This document shows positions 9,030 through 17,522 of a DNA stretch of 64,000 nucleotides, piece after piece. Where the stretch lies: the NCBI RefSeq assembly GCF_031450805.1, contig NZ_JARTVY010000004.1:186001-250000 (forward strand), given 5' to 3'. The notes below the pieces were generated by a model, which searched no databases, had not been told where the DNA came from, and saw only the letters and a list, made by a program, of their open reading frames with translations. The stretch's first letter is position 1. Every line of letters starts with the position of its first letter. The position numbers and the translations under genes are program-made. The DNA comes from Caballeronia sp031450805. GTDB taxonomy: Bacteria; Pseudomonadota; Gammaproteobacteria; Burkholderiales; Burkholderiaceae.

Positions 9030-9911
9030 TCAGTCCGCAGCGTATTTGCGATCGAGCTCGTCGAACAAAGGCTTGTCGACGAGTCTCTGGCGCTCTGCGA
9101 AGGGCGCCACGATGGCAGGGTCTTCGTCGAGCCTGCCATGTTCCCTGAGCGCACCGAGCGCCGTCTGCATGCCGCGCACCGCGCTCTGCAAGGCGGCGTT
9201 CGCATACAGCACGAGGCTGAAGCCCAGCCGTTCCAGTTCATCGCGGCCCGTTACAGGGGTCTTTCCGCCAATGACGATATTGATCAGTTGCGGCGCATTC
9301 ACCAGCTTGTTCAACGACGCGATCTGCTCCTGCGTTTCGATCGCCTCGATGAAAAGAATATCCGCGCCGGCTTCGACGAACCTGTTCGCGCGTTCGATTG
9401 CGGCGTCGAAGCCTTCGACGGCGCAGGCATCGGTGCGTGCAATGATCTGGAAGTTCTCGTCTTCGCGCGCGTCCACTGCGGCGCGAATCTTGCCGACCAT
9501 CTCGCTCGTCGAGATCACGGCTTTGCCCGCGAAGTGGCCGCATTTCTTCGGCATGACCTGATCTTCGAGCTGGACCGCGTCCGCGCCCGCGCGTTCGAGC
9601 GTGCGTATCGTATGGCGCACGTTGAGTGCGTTGCCGAAGCCGGTATCCGCATCGACGACGAGCGGGAGATCCACTGCATCGCGGATGCGCGTCGTGTGCT
9701 CCGCAACTTCGGCAAGGCCGATAAAGCCGAGATCCGGCATGCCGAGCGACATGTTCGTGACGCCCGCGCCGGTGATGTACAGCGCCTCGAACCCCAGGTC
9801 CGCGGCGACACGCGCGCTCATCGCGTTGAATGCGCCCGGCAAAAGAAGGCCACGGCGTGCATTGACCAGTTCTCGGAACGCGGCGCGGCGGCGGGAAGAA
9901 GATGTTGTCAT
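9030..9911 (-). CDS. Isocitrate lyase/PEP mutase family enzyme
   Basis: 293 aa. Family residues: VVDADTGFGN (metal-binding Asp pair), LEDQVMPKKCGHF with the K-K-C-G-H active-site loop, and ARTDA. The KKCGH loop is typical of C-C bond lyases such as 2-methylisocitrate lyase or 2,3-dimethylmalate lyase, rather than PEP mutase or oxaloacetate decarboxylase. The substrate cannot be read from sequence. No prpC/prpD or other propionate gene is adjacent. Start chosen at 9911 (MTTSSSRRRAAF); the ribosome site is weak and the frame is open to 10088. Confidence 0.85.
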   Translation of the reverse strand: MTTSSSRRRAAFRELVNARRGLLLPGAFNAMSARVAADLGFEALYITGAGVTNMSLGMPDLGFIGLAEVAEHTTRIRDAVDLPLVVDADTGFGNALNVRHTIRTLERAGADAVQLEDQVMPKKCGHFAGKAVISTSEMVGKIRAAVDAREDENFQIIARTDACAVEGFDAAIERANRFVEAGADILFIEAIETQEQIASLNKLVNAPQLINIVIGGKTPVTGRDELERLGFSLVLYANAALQSAVRGMQTALGALREHGRLDEDPAIVAPFAERQRLVDKPLFDELDRKYAAD

Positions 9912-10038
9912 GGCTGGATGTCCGGAAATAGAGAAGCGGATCGAGGCACGCGATGCCGGTAAGCCACGCACGCGTGCCATAGCCTGCCATGTTAAAGCGT
10001 GTGCAGCCTTGGCGCTAACGCGAAGCCGGTGCGATGCG

Positions 10039-11412
10039 TCAGCCGCCGGACACCTGAAGCGGCCGATCCGCTTTCGCGCGCAGACCATAAGCCGTCAGCA
10101 TGCGATAAAGCGTGACGCGCGAGATGCCCAGTTCATCGGCCGCTTCGCCGAGCCGTCCGCGATGACGCAGCAGCGCCACTTCGATAGCCTGCCGCTCGGC
10201 GGCCTCGCGCGCCTGGGCAAGCGTCATCGGCGCGGCTTCGACGTAATCGCCCAGCTCGAGGTCGCTTGCAAGAATCTGCCGTCCCTCGCACATGACGATG
10301 GCCCGCCGCACGCGATTGATCAGCTCGCGCACGTTGCCCGGCCAGTTGTAGTTGTGAAGCGCTGCAATGGCGCAAGGCGAGAAGCCGCGCAAGCGCCGGC
10401 TCGCATCCTTGCGGAAGCGTTCGAGCATGTGCTGGGCGAGCAATTCGATATCCCTGCCGCGCACGCGCAACGGCGGTTCGTCGATTTGCAGCACGCACAG
10501 GCGGTGGTACAGGTCGGCGCGGAAGCGTCCTTCGAGCATCGCGGTCTGCATGTCGACGTGCGTCGCGGAAATGATGCGCACATCGACGGGCGTCGAGCCC
10601 TGGCCGCCTAGCCGCTCGATCTTGCGTTCCTGCAAGAAGCGCAGCAGGCTTGCCTGGCTTTCCAGCGGCAAGTCGCCGATTTCATCGAGAAACAGCGTGC
10701 CGCCGTCCGCCGCTTCCACGCGGCCGATCTTGCGCTGGTTCGCCCCGGTGAATGCGCCGCGCTCGTAACCGAATAGTTCGGACTGCAGCAGATGCGGCGG
10801 AATGGCGCCGCAATTGATCGCGACGAAGGGTTGCGAGCGGCGGGCCGAGCGCTCATGAATCGCCTGCGCGGTCAGCTCCTTGCCGGTGCCCGACTCGCCG
10901 GAGATGAAGACCGGCGCGTCGGTCATCGCCACTTTCCGGATCGAGCGATACAACGCCTTCATCGCCTCGCAGTCGCCGATCATGCCGCCTTCGGTGGCGT
11001 CGGCCTTGAGCGGATCGTTACTGGCGGCGTCGTGTAACGAGACCATGCCGTAAGCATGGCCCACGGCATCGACGATGCGGTCCGGCGACGAAGGCACGGT
11101 GACATAGTCGAAGCAGTAATCGCGTATCAGCCGGCACAACTCGGGATTGTCCGCCTGATCGGCATGCACGGTCGCGACCCAGCCGATGCGATAGCCCGCA
11201 AGCAAAGCGGTGAGGGCCGCAATGTCCTTCGCGCATCCGCCACTCGTCAAATCCACGATGCCCGCAGCGGCGCCCTTGCCGTGCCTCGACAGTCTGCACG
11301 GCTTCGCGGGATTGACGTACTCGATGTTCCAGCCGCGTGCGTGGAGGCGCTCGGCCAGGTCCTCCGACACGGTACGCCCGGCGAAGTACAACGTTCTGGG
11401 TTCCCCGTACAT
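10039..11412 (-). CDS. VpsR-like sigma-54 activator
   Basis: 457 aa. The N-terminal ~130 residues resemble a degenerate receiver. Then an AAA+ domain: GESGTGKE (Walker A), GYERGAFTGANQ (sigma-54 contact loop), LFLDEIGDLP (Walker B). The C-terminal Fis-type HTH is EAADELGISRVTLYRML. It should activate sigma-54 promoters. The overall look matches VpsR/BerB-type regulators, known in Vibrio and Burkholderia as c-di-GMP-responsive activators of exopolysaccharide; that assignment is inference. No target is identified in the window. Start at 11412 has a weak ribosome site; an upstream extension to 11550 is unlikely. Confidence 0.85.
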   Translation of the reverse strand: MYGEPRTLYFAGRTVSEDLAERLHARGWNIEYVNPAKPCRLSRHGKGAAAGIVDLTSGGCAKDIAALTALLAGYRIGWVATVHADQADNPELCRLIRDYCFDYVTVPSSPDRIVDAVGHAYGMVSLHDAASNDPLKADATEGGMIGDCEAMKALYRSIRKVAMTDAPVFISGESGTGKELTAQAIHERSARRSQPFVAINCGAIPPHLLQSELFGYERGAFTGANQRKIGRVEAADGGTLFLDEIGDLPLESQASLLRFLQERKIERLGGQGSTPVDVRIISATHVDMQTAMLEGRFRADLYHRLCVLQIDEPPLRVRGRDIELLAQHMLERFRKDASRRLRGFSPCAIAALHNYNWPGNVRELINRVRRAIVMCEGRQILASDLELGDYVEAAPMTLAQAREAAERQAIEVALLRHRGRLGEAADELGISRVTLYRMLTAYGLRAKADRPLQVSGG

Positions 11413-11715
11413 GGCGTGTTCTCTCAGATATTTGTGTGTTTGTAAGCACAGTATCCATTGGAATCGCCGAAGCAAAAAGCCGCTTAAACGATATGCGTCT
11501 TTTGAATGTTTACATTGGTCTGCGCATTGCGATTGAAAACGCAAGAGCACTTTTTGCGAAACGGACGTTCGTAAAACGAGAGCGCAGCCATGCCGTAATC
11601 GTCGGAGCCCCGTGACAAGGCGCTCCGCGGCGAAGCACCGCAGGAACGTTTTACCGGGCCGCTTTCGGTCCTTGCTGCGGCATGTCCTTTCATCGAGGGT
11701 TAACCCTTGCGCAAC
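11413..11715. other. Intergenic region with palindrome
   Basis: About 300 bases between two minus-strand genes. The part near 11500-11600 is relatively AT-rich and probably holds the promoter of the sigma-54 activator. At 11697-11708 is a perfect palindrome AGGGTTAACCCT, sharing GGGTTAACCC with the site at 8627. No gene is supported. Confidence 0.5.
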
Positions 11716-12030
11716 TTATCTGCCATTGGGCAGTGTTGCCCCGGCGCGTGCATTCGCTGCGGCATTCGCCGAATTCGCAGCGTTGGCGTTAGCGCCGTTT
11801 GCGTTGATGGCCGCGTTGCCCGTGTATCCCGACGTCGCCGCGTTAGGGCTGGGCGAATTCGAAGCCGCACCCGGCGATGACTTCGGCGGTTTGGGTTGCA
11901 GCGTCTGATTGATGACCCCGATCTGTCCGAGCTTCTGTGCTGCGCGGCTATCGGCATGGGCGGCATCGACGATGAATACAGCGGCCACGCCGAACGTCAG
12001 CGCGGCGACGGCATTGCGATTCATTTTCAT
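11716..12030 (-). CDS. Secreted Ala/Asn-rich protein, 104 aa
   Basis: Starts MKMNRNAVAALTFGVAAVFI with an Ala-His-Ala signal cleavage-like site. The mature part has KLGQIGVINQTLQP, then Pro/Ser and a C-terminal low-complexity stretch of Asn/Ala/Gly repeats. GGAGGAC precedes the ATG at 12030. Probably periplasmic or secreted. No family is recognised. Confidence 0.65.
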   Translation of the reverse strand: MKMNRNAVAALTFGVAAVFIVDAAHADSRAAQKLGQIGVINQTLQPKPPKSSPGAASNSPSPNAATSGYTGNAAINANGANANAANSANAAANARAGATLPNGR

Positions 12031-12267
12031 GGTGTCCTCCAACTAAAGCTCGGTACGCCCGAGCCAGCCAACCATTGTGCGCAAGCAGCTTGCCTGCGTG
12101 CAGGAGGGTTTGTGCGTAGGTTGCCGAAACGCCGTAGTCGTTCGACAGGAGACACGGCTGCGGCGTTTTCACGCACGCCATTGCGCAAAAAGCAGACGAA
12201 AGCGCGGCGCTCCGTCGGTAAGATGTACTACGTAGTACCGAAAGCGATCCCGCATTGGAGATTCAAC

Positions 12268-12489
12268 ATGTTTCCCGAATACCGCGACCTCATTTCCCGT
12301 CTGAAGACCGAAGACGCGCACTTCTCCAGACTGTTCGAGCGCCACAACCAGCTCGATCACGACATCCAGAACATGGAAGCGGGCGTGACGCCTGCCGATT
12401 CCTTCACGATCGAATCGCTCAAAAAGGAGAAGCTGCTGCTCAAGGACAAGATGTACGTCGTGCTGCGAAAAGCCGCGCAAGCCGCCTGA
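12268..12489 (+). CDS. YdcH/DUF465 family protein
   Basis: 73 aa, starting MFPEYRDLISRLKTEDAHFS, the usual start of this family, with the terminal LKKEKLLLKDKM helix. A short coiled-coil-like cytoplasmic protein of unknown function. GGAG precedes the ATG. It ends 24 bases before the PPK2 gene and may be cotranscribed. Confidence 0.9.
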   Translation: MFPEYRDLISRLKTEDAHFSRLFERHNQLDHDIQNMEAGVTPADSFTIESLKKEKLLLKDKMYVVLRKAAQAA

Positions 12490-12513
12490 AGCCGCGATAA
12501 GGAGAAAGAGAAC

Positions 12514-13629
12514 GTGAGAACCACACGCGCATCCGAGGGAAGCCGGGGCAGGGCGTTGCAGCACGGTGCGAGCGAAGAACCGGACGGCGGCGTGAGCGTC
12601 GTCGAGACGTCCGCGCAACTTGCAAGTCGGGAAACGGAAGAAGCGGTGAGCGCCGCCAACGAGTTCATTTCCAGCAGCATGGAAGAGATGCTCGCGAATG
12701 CGGCATCGACCGGCGCCGAGACGCGGCTCGACACGATGAAGGCGCTGATGGGCGGTCTCTCGCCGGACGAAATAGCCACGTTGCGCGCGCATCTGCTGGA
12801 AGGCGTATCGCCGAGCGGTGCGCGCGGGTCGCGCCGTCAGCATCAGGACGACGAACTATCGCCCGGATGGCGTCACGGCGGGTATCCGTACAAGCATCTC
12901 ATGTCGCGGCAAGCGTACGAGAAGCAGAAGTATCGGCTTCAGGTGGAACTGCTCAAGCTGCAGGCGTGGGTGAAGGAAACGGGGCAGCGCGTCGTCATTC
13001 TCTTCGAAGGCCGCGATGCGGCGGGCAAGGGCGGCGCCATCAAGCGATTCATGGAGCATCTGAATCCGCGTGGCGCGCGCGTTGTCGCGCTCGAGAAGCC
13101 GTCCGAGCGTGAACGCGGTCAGTGGTATTTTCAACGCTATGTGGAGCATCTGCCCACGGCAGGCGAGATCGTGCTTTTCGATCGTTCCTGGTACAACCGC
13201 GCGGGCGTCGAGCGCGTGATGGGCTTCTGCACGAACCAGGAGTACGACGCGTTCATGCAGCAGGTGCCGGCATTCGAGCGTCATCTCACGCAAAGCGGCG
13301 TGCACATCGTCAAGTTCTGGTTTTCCGTGAGCCGCGCGGAACAGCGCCGCCGTTTCAAGGAACGCGAAGTGCATCCGCTCAAGCAGTGGAAGCTGAGTCC
13401 GGTGGACCTTGCGTCGCTCGACAAGTGGGACGACTACACGGCTGCGAAAGAAGCCATGTTCGCCCATACCGATACCGCCGACACGCCCTGGACCGTCGTG
13501 CGCTCCGACTGCAAGAAGCGCGCGCGGCTCAATGCCATGCGTTATGTGCTGCATCGCTTGCCGTATGCGAATCGCGATATCCGGACGATCGGTCCCGTCG
13601 ATCCGCTCATCGTCGGAAGGGCGTTCTGA
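12514..13629 (+). CDS. ppk2: Polyphosphate kinase 2
   Basis: 371 aa from a GTG start at 12514, preceded by AAGGAG. Transfers phosphate between polyphosphate and nucleoside phosphates. Visible: Walker A GRDAAGKGG near 168, lid/Walker B FDRSWYNRAGVERVMGF near 222, EREVHPLKQWKLSP, and a C-terminal SDCKKRARLNAMR. The N-terminal ~115 residues are a low-complexity, polar extension beyond the core. Position behind a DUF465 gene suggests a small operon. Cytoplasmic. Confidence 0.95.
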   Translation: MRTTRASEGSRGRALQHGASEEPDGGVSVVETSAQLASRETEEAVSAANEFISSSMEEMLANAASTGAETRLDTMKALMGGLSPDEIATLRAHLLEGVSPSGARGSRRQHQDDELSPGWRHGGYPYKHLMSRQAYEKQKYRLQVELLKLQAWVKETGQRVVILFEGRDAAGKGGAIKRFMEHLNPRGARVVALEKPSERERGQWYFQRYVEHLPTAGEIVLFDRSWYNRAGVERVMGFCTNQEYDAFMQQVPAFERHLTQSGVHIVKFWFSVSRAEQRRRFKEREVHPLKQWKLSPVDLASLDKWDDYTAAKEAMFAHTDTADTPWTVVRSDCKKRARLNAMRYVLHRLPYANRDIRTIGPVDPLIVGRAF

Positions 13630-13632
13630 GGC

Positions 13633-14517
13633 TCAGGCGTCGTCGGCCATGAGTTCGTGCGCAAGCAGCCTCGCTTGCGGCGTGAGGCTGGCGAAGGCGC
13701 GCGCGCATAGATGCAGCCGGCGCGCGGCCCACGGCTCGGACAACGGCGCAATAGCGAGCCCCGTACGGTCGAGCAATTGCGCCGATGCACGCGAAAGTAT
13801 CGCGATGCCGATACCCGCTTCCACGAGCATCGCGACGTTATCGATGCTGCGCATATGGATGCGGTAATTGAGTTGCTTGCCGAGCCTCGACGCCTTCTCG
13901 GCAAGATGCATTTCGAGCGCCGCATCCGCGAGGCCGACAAACGCTTCGCCGACGATATCCGCGAACGCCACGGCAGTTTCATTCGCCACGCGATGCGTGC
14001 GGCTCGCGACCACGACCAGCTGATCCTGCGTGACGAGCCGCGTCTCGAGGCTCCCGAGGTCCGTGATATCCGCGACGATGCCGAGATCCGCCCGGCCTTC
14101 CATCACTGCCTGCACGATGTCGGCGCTGGGCCGTTCATCGAGATCGATCGACAGATCGGGATGAGCCGCAAGGAAGCGCGTGAGGCGCGGCGGCAAGTAG
14201 GCGGCCAATGCCGCCGTATTCGACATGAGCTTGACGCGCCCTTTGAGGCCCGTTGCGTACGTGCGCAATTCGCCGCGCATCTGCTCGACCTGACCGAGAA
14301 TCATCCGGGCGTGGCGCGCGAAGCTCTCGCCGGCGGCGGTCGCGTGCACGCCACGGCGATTGCGTTCTAGAAGCGGCGCCCCCAATGCGGCTTCCATGCC
14401 CCCGATCCGCTCGCTTGCGGACGCCAGCGCGAGATGCATCGCTTGCGCGCCCGCCGTGATGCTGCCGCGTTCGATCACGGTCAGAAAGAGTCGCATGTCG
14501 GTGAGATCGAAACGCAT
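13633..14517 (-). CDS. LysR-family regulator
   Basis: 294 aa. The N-terminal winged HTH reads DMRLFLTVIERGSITAGAQAMHLALASASERI; the C-terminal substrate-binding domain follows (KLMSNTAALAAYLPPRL...GRADLGIVADI). Divergent from the TauE/SafE permease gene, with an 81-base intergenic region, the usual arrangement for a LysR regulator and its target. The effector is unknown. Confidence 0.9.
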   Translation of the reverse strand: MRFDLTDMRLFLTVIERGSITAGAQAMHLALASASERIGGMEAALGAPLLERNRRGVHATAAGESFARHARMILGQVEQMRGELRTYATGLKGRVKLMSNTAALAAYLPPRLTRFLAAHPDLSIDLDERPSADIVQAVMEGRADLGIVADITDLGSLETRLVTQDQLVVVASRTHRVANETAVAFADIVGEAFVGLADAALEMHLAEKASRLGKQLNYRIHMRSIDNVAMLVEAGIGIAILSRASAQLLDRTGLAIAPLSEPWAARRLHLCARAFASLTPQARLLAHELMADDA

Positions 14518-14598
14518 GGCGTGCCTTCGGCCGGGCCGAAGCCTTGCATAGGAAATGCCAGATTGTAAGCGCGCAATGCGCTCGCTACGATTTGCCGC

Positions 14599-15366
14599 AT
14601 GGAACCTCTTATCGTAGTGATCCTTGCGGGATTCATCGCCGGGGCGATGAATGCGCTCGCAGGCGGCGGATCGTTCGTCAGTCTGCCCGCGCTCATCGCA
14701 GCGGGCGTGCCGCCGGTTCAGGCGAACGCATCGTCGACGGTCGCGCTGTTTCCGGGCGGCGTGGTCAGCGCATGGGCGTATCGCGACGGGCTCGGCCCTG
14801 TCGGTTCAGTGCCGATTCGCATGATGCTCGTCACGACGCTGATCGGCGGAATGATCGGCGCGGTGCTGTTGCTGTCGACATCGTCATCGACGTTCTCGTT
14901 CTTACTGCCGTGGCTGCTGCTTTGCGCGAGTCTCGCGCTGGCCTTCGGCCGGCGTCTTGGCGAGCTGTTGCGCAAGCGCTGGCGTATCTCTGCGCCCGCA
15001 GTCCTTGCGATTCAGCTGGCGCTCGGCGTGTACGGCGGCTACTTCGGAGGCGCGGTCGGCATCATGATGATGGCCGTGTGGGGCCTGCTCGATCCGCGCG
15101 ATCTCAAGAGCCTCAACGCGCCGCGCACGCTGCTCGTCAGCGCGGCCAATTCTGTGGCTGTCGTGACCTTCGCCGTTGCCCATGCGGTGCGCTGGCCCGA
15201 GACCATCGCGGTGCTCGTTGCGGCGATCGCGGGCGGATACGGCGGCGCGCAACTGGGCCGACGCGCATCGCCGGCGCTGATCAGAACGGGGACGCTGCTC
15301 GTGAGCGTGGGCATTACGGTCGCCTTCTTCGTGCGGACTTACGGGCCGATGCTCGCGCATCGATGA
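14599..15366 (+). CDS. TauE/SafE family permease
   Basis: 255 aa integral membrane protein with about eight hydrophobic segments. The start MEPLIVVILAGFIAGAMNAL and GGSFVSLPALIAAGVPP match the family (sulfite/organosulfonate/anion exporters), as does the second-half repeat GVYGGYFGGAVGIMMM. Likely an inner-membrane anion exporter, regulated by the divergent LysR protein. The substrate cannot be read from sequence. Confidence 0.9.
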   Translation: MEPLIVVILAGFIAGAMNALAGGGSFVSLPALIAAGVPPVQANASSTVALFPGGVVSAWAYRDGLGPVGSVPIRMMLVTTLIGGMIGAVLLLSTSSSTFSFLLPWLLLCASLALAFGRRLGELLRKRWRISAPAVLAIQLALGVYGGYFGGAVGIMMMAVWGLLDPRDLKSLNAPRTLLVSAANSVAVVTFAVAHAVRWPETIAVLVAAIAGGYGGAQLGRRASPALIRTGTLLVSVGITVAFFVRTYGPMLAHR

Positions 15367-15552
15367 ATGATCATGATCGCTGCCTTGCTCGAAACCATCG
15401 GTGCGCTATCCGTGCTGGCAAGCGTGGCCGCGAAATTCGTGTGGATGCGCGATGCGAGCGACGAGGTGATCGGGCACGACGCATCGCCGGGACAGCGGCC
15501 GCATCGCTGCATCGGGCGCGAGTCGCGACGCCGCCAACGCAGACACCGTTCG

Positions 15553-16086
15553 TCAGCGCGCGGTTCGAATCAGCGGCGGTAAGCCGAGCGGCTTGGCCGC
15601 CGATTCATACGCGCGAATGAAGCGCGGATCGTCTGCGAACTCGCGCGCCATCCACTTCGCGAGGTCATCGCTGCACGCGGGCTCCGCGATGGACTGAAAG
15701 CAGGGTGAGTTCGCGGGCATCATGCTGGCCGCCCAGTAGAAACCGAAAAGCGTCTGCTTTTCGGCGGGCTCCATGCGAAGTGCGTCAGGGGCGTCGCCCG
15801 AGAACCACCGTTCGAGCTTGGCCGTCAGCGTAGCTTCGGTTTCGTGCTTCTCGTACGAGAACACGTAGCCGCCGCCGGCCTGGGCCGTGTGGAAGTCGTT
15901 CATCACGACCGCAGTGACGAAGCGAGCCGCGTGTGCGTTGAGTGCAAACGATTGCCCATGCGCGCTGAACATGACGCACCAGAGCATGGCGAGCAATGCG
16001 CTCGCGGTGGGCCGCGTCCAGACGCGGAATTCTTGTCGATTGCTTCGCGGCTTCACACAGGTACTAAGAAAAGGTTGATCCAGCAT
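15553..16086 (-). CDS. Hypothetical exported protein, 177 aa
   Basis: The N-terminus has a hydrophobic stretch (ASALLAMLWCVMFSAHGQ) that could be a signal peptide or anchor. The rest is soluble, with two Cys (PCFQSIAEPAC) that could form a disulfide, fitting export. No ribosome site is clear at 16086, so the true start may be internal. No family is recognised. Confidence 0.55.
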   Translation of the reverse strand: MLDQPFLSTCVKPRSNRQEFRVWTRPTASALLAMLWCVMFSAHGQSFALNAHAARFVTAVVMNDFHTAQAGGGYVFSYEKHETEATLTAKLERWFSGDAPDALRMEPAEKQTLFGFYWAASMMPANSPCFQSIAEPACSDDLAKWMAREFADDPRFIRAYESAAKPLGLPPLIRTAR

Positions 16087-16150
16087 AGCGACGGCGCTCG
16101 AGGCCGATTCGCGATTCTACTGAGTTATAGCGATGCTCGATGACGCGCGC

Positions 16151-16178
16151 AAAAAAACAAACGGCCCCGAAGGGCCGT
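16151..16178 (-). terminator. Rho-independent terminator of cold shock gene
   Basis: Stem ACGGCCC/GGGCCGT (16161-16178) closing a TTCG-type tetraloop on the minus strand, followed by TTGTTTTTTT at 16151-16160. A textbook intrinsic terminator just after the cold shock gene. Confidence 0.9.
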
Positions 16179-16203
16179 TGTTCAGCAAGCTGAACCGCGC
16201 GTA

Positions 16204-16407
16204 TTACAGCGGCTGGATCGTCGAAGCCTGCTTGCCCTTCGGGCCTTGCTTGACTTCGAAGCTCACCTTCTGGTTCTCCTGGAGCGACTTGAAACCCTTG
16301 GACTGGATCTCGGAGAAATGTGCAAACAGGTCTTCACCGCCGTCGTCCGGCGTGATGAAACCGAAACCCTTTGCATCATTGAACCACTTGACCGTACCTG
16401 TTGCCAT
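16204..16407 (-). CDS. cspA: Cold shock protein
   Basis: 67 aa: MATGTVKWFNDAKGFGFITP carries RNP1 (KGFGFI), and DLFAHFSEI carries RNP2. Standard length for a single-domain CspA-type RNA/ssDNA chaperone. Terminated by the hairpin at 16151. A leader of more than 100 bases upstream is typical of csp mRNAs and may mediate temperature control. Confidence 0.97.
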   Translation of the reverse strand: MATGTVKWFNDAKGFGFITPDDGGEDLFAHFSEIQSKGFKSLQENQKVSFEVKQGPKGKQASTIQPL

Positions 16408-16868
16408 TTTTCCAAACCCTATGAGACGAATAAACGTTGAAGATGCGCCCTTTGTTTCGAGCGACACTGATTTTTACCATGTCTTGGTATTTTGGTCCAA
16501 TAAGCGTTTTTGCTTAGCTTATTGCCGCACGGCCGTCATAAAACCGCAAAATTACCTGTCGCCTGTCAGTGTGCCGGTTTAATTTTCCGGCATGGCGCTT
16601 TAGCGTGTCTGTTCGGTGGCCGACAAAGCGGTTTAACGCGGCGCCGGGCAGGCATCGTTCAGGCAGGACTGCGCGGTTGCGCTCACAATGACTGACGGGT
16701 GCCGTCTTGCGCGATGTGGGCGGAGTTCGGGTAAGGGGTGCTGTCACCCTTAGTGACCTGGCATGACGAGCACACTCGCCCGACCGAACGCGCAACTCGA
16801 CGCATGGCAGCCACCGACGCTTGCAGCGGCAGCCTCACGGAGCGACGGAGCCTTTTCATCAGGTCGAC
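16408..16868. promoter_or_regulatory. Leader/promoter region of the cold shock gene
   Basis: 461 bases without a supported gene. The part next to the csp gene is AT-rich and includes a perfect inverted repeat CAATAAGC (16498-16505) and GCTTATTG (16517-16524), which would form a hairpin in the csp leader or act as an operator. No canonical promoter was assigned. Confidence 0.5.
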
Positions 16869-17441
16869 ATGGAACTGGCGGAGCAACGGGTGTCGCGTCT
16901 CGTGGCGCGCTATGCGGCGATGCTAGGCATCGAGCCGCCCGCCGTGCGATTCGTCGCGAGCGGAAGCGGGCCATGCTATGAAGCGCTGTTTCATCGCATT
17001 GAGCTGGACAGGCGTACGCTTGCGTTGCCCGAGCCGCAGTTGTGTTTCGTGGTCGCGCATGAAGTCGGACATGCGACACAACGACCGGCGCTCTTGCTCG
17101 ACTTCGCCAGAACGGTGCTTGTCGTCACTGCGCTTGTCGCCGTGCCATGCATCATGTTTGCCGCCTGGTCGCAAGCAGATCTGTGGCGCATATCGATTCC
17201 CGGCGCGCTTTGCGCGCTTGCAGTGGCCCTGATGCGGCCCATATGGCACGCGCGCACCCTCAGTCGCGCAATCGCTCTGGAACTCGATGCCGATGCGAAA
17301 GCCGCCCGGGTTTGCGGCGCGCGATCCGCATTGCAGGCGCTCGAAGCAATGGCACGAAGCGGGCATATCGACGCACTGCGCCTTCGCGCAATGCATGAAC
17401 ATTGCGCGCAGATTAAAGAAGCCGAAAGTCCCTGCCGATAA
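16869..17441 (+). CDS. M48-like membrane metalloprotease
   Basis: 190 aa. The zinc motif is FVVAHEVGHATQ (H-E-x-x-H) near residue 70, and the third ligand is probably in ALELDADAKAARV near 140. Two hydrophobic segments lie between (about 80-130), as in M48/HtpX-type proteases, though this one is short. Active site likely faces the cytoplasm or membrane. Start chosen at MELAEQRVSRLVARY; the frame opens earlier at 16821. Targets unknown. Confidence 0.75.
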   Translation: MELAEQRVSRLVARYAAMLGIEPPAVRFVASGSGPCYEALFHRIELDRRTLALPEPQLCFVVAHEVGHATQRPALLLDFARTVLVVTALVAVPCIMFAAWSQADLWRISIPGALCALAVALMRPIWHARTLSRAIALELDADAKAARVCGARSALQALEAMARSGHIDALRLRAMHEHCAQIKEAESPCR

Positions 17442-17522
17442 AGGCTTGATGGGCGCTTGCGCGGTCGGTCATGTTGACTTCGCGCAAAGCGCCGCATCGA
17501 ACAAAGATACAGGATCAACTCC

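Noticed and set aside
15367..15582. 71-aa frame after TauE/SafE gene
   Set aside because: A hydrophobic start is followed by an Arg-rich tail with no recognisable domain; no convincing ribosome site.
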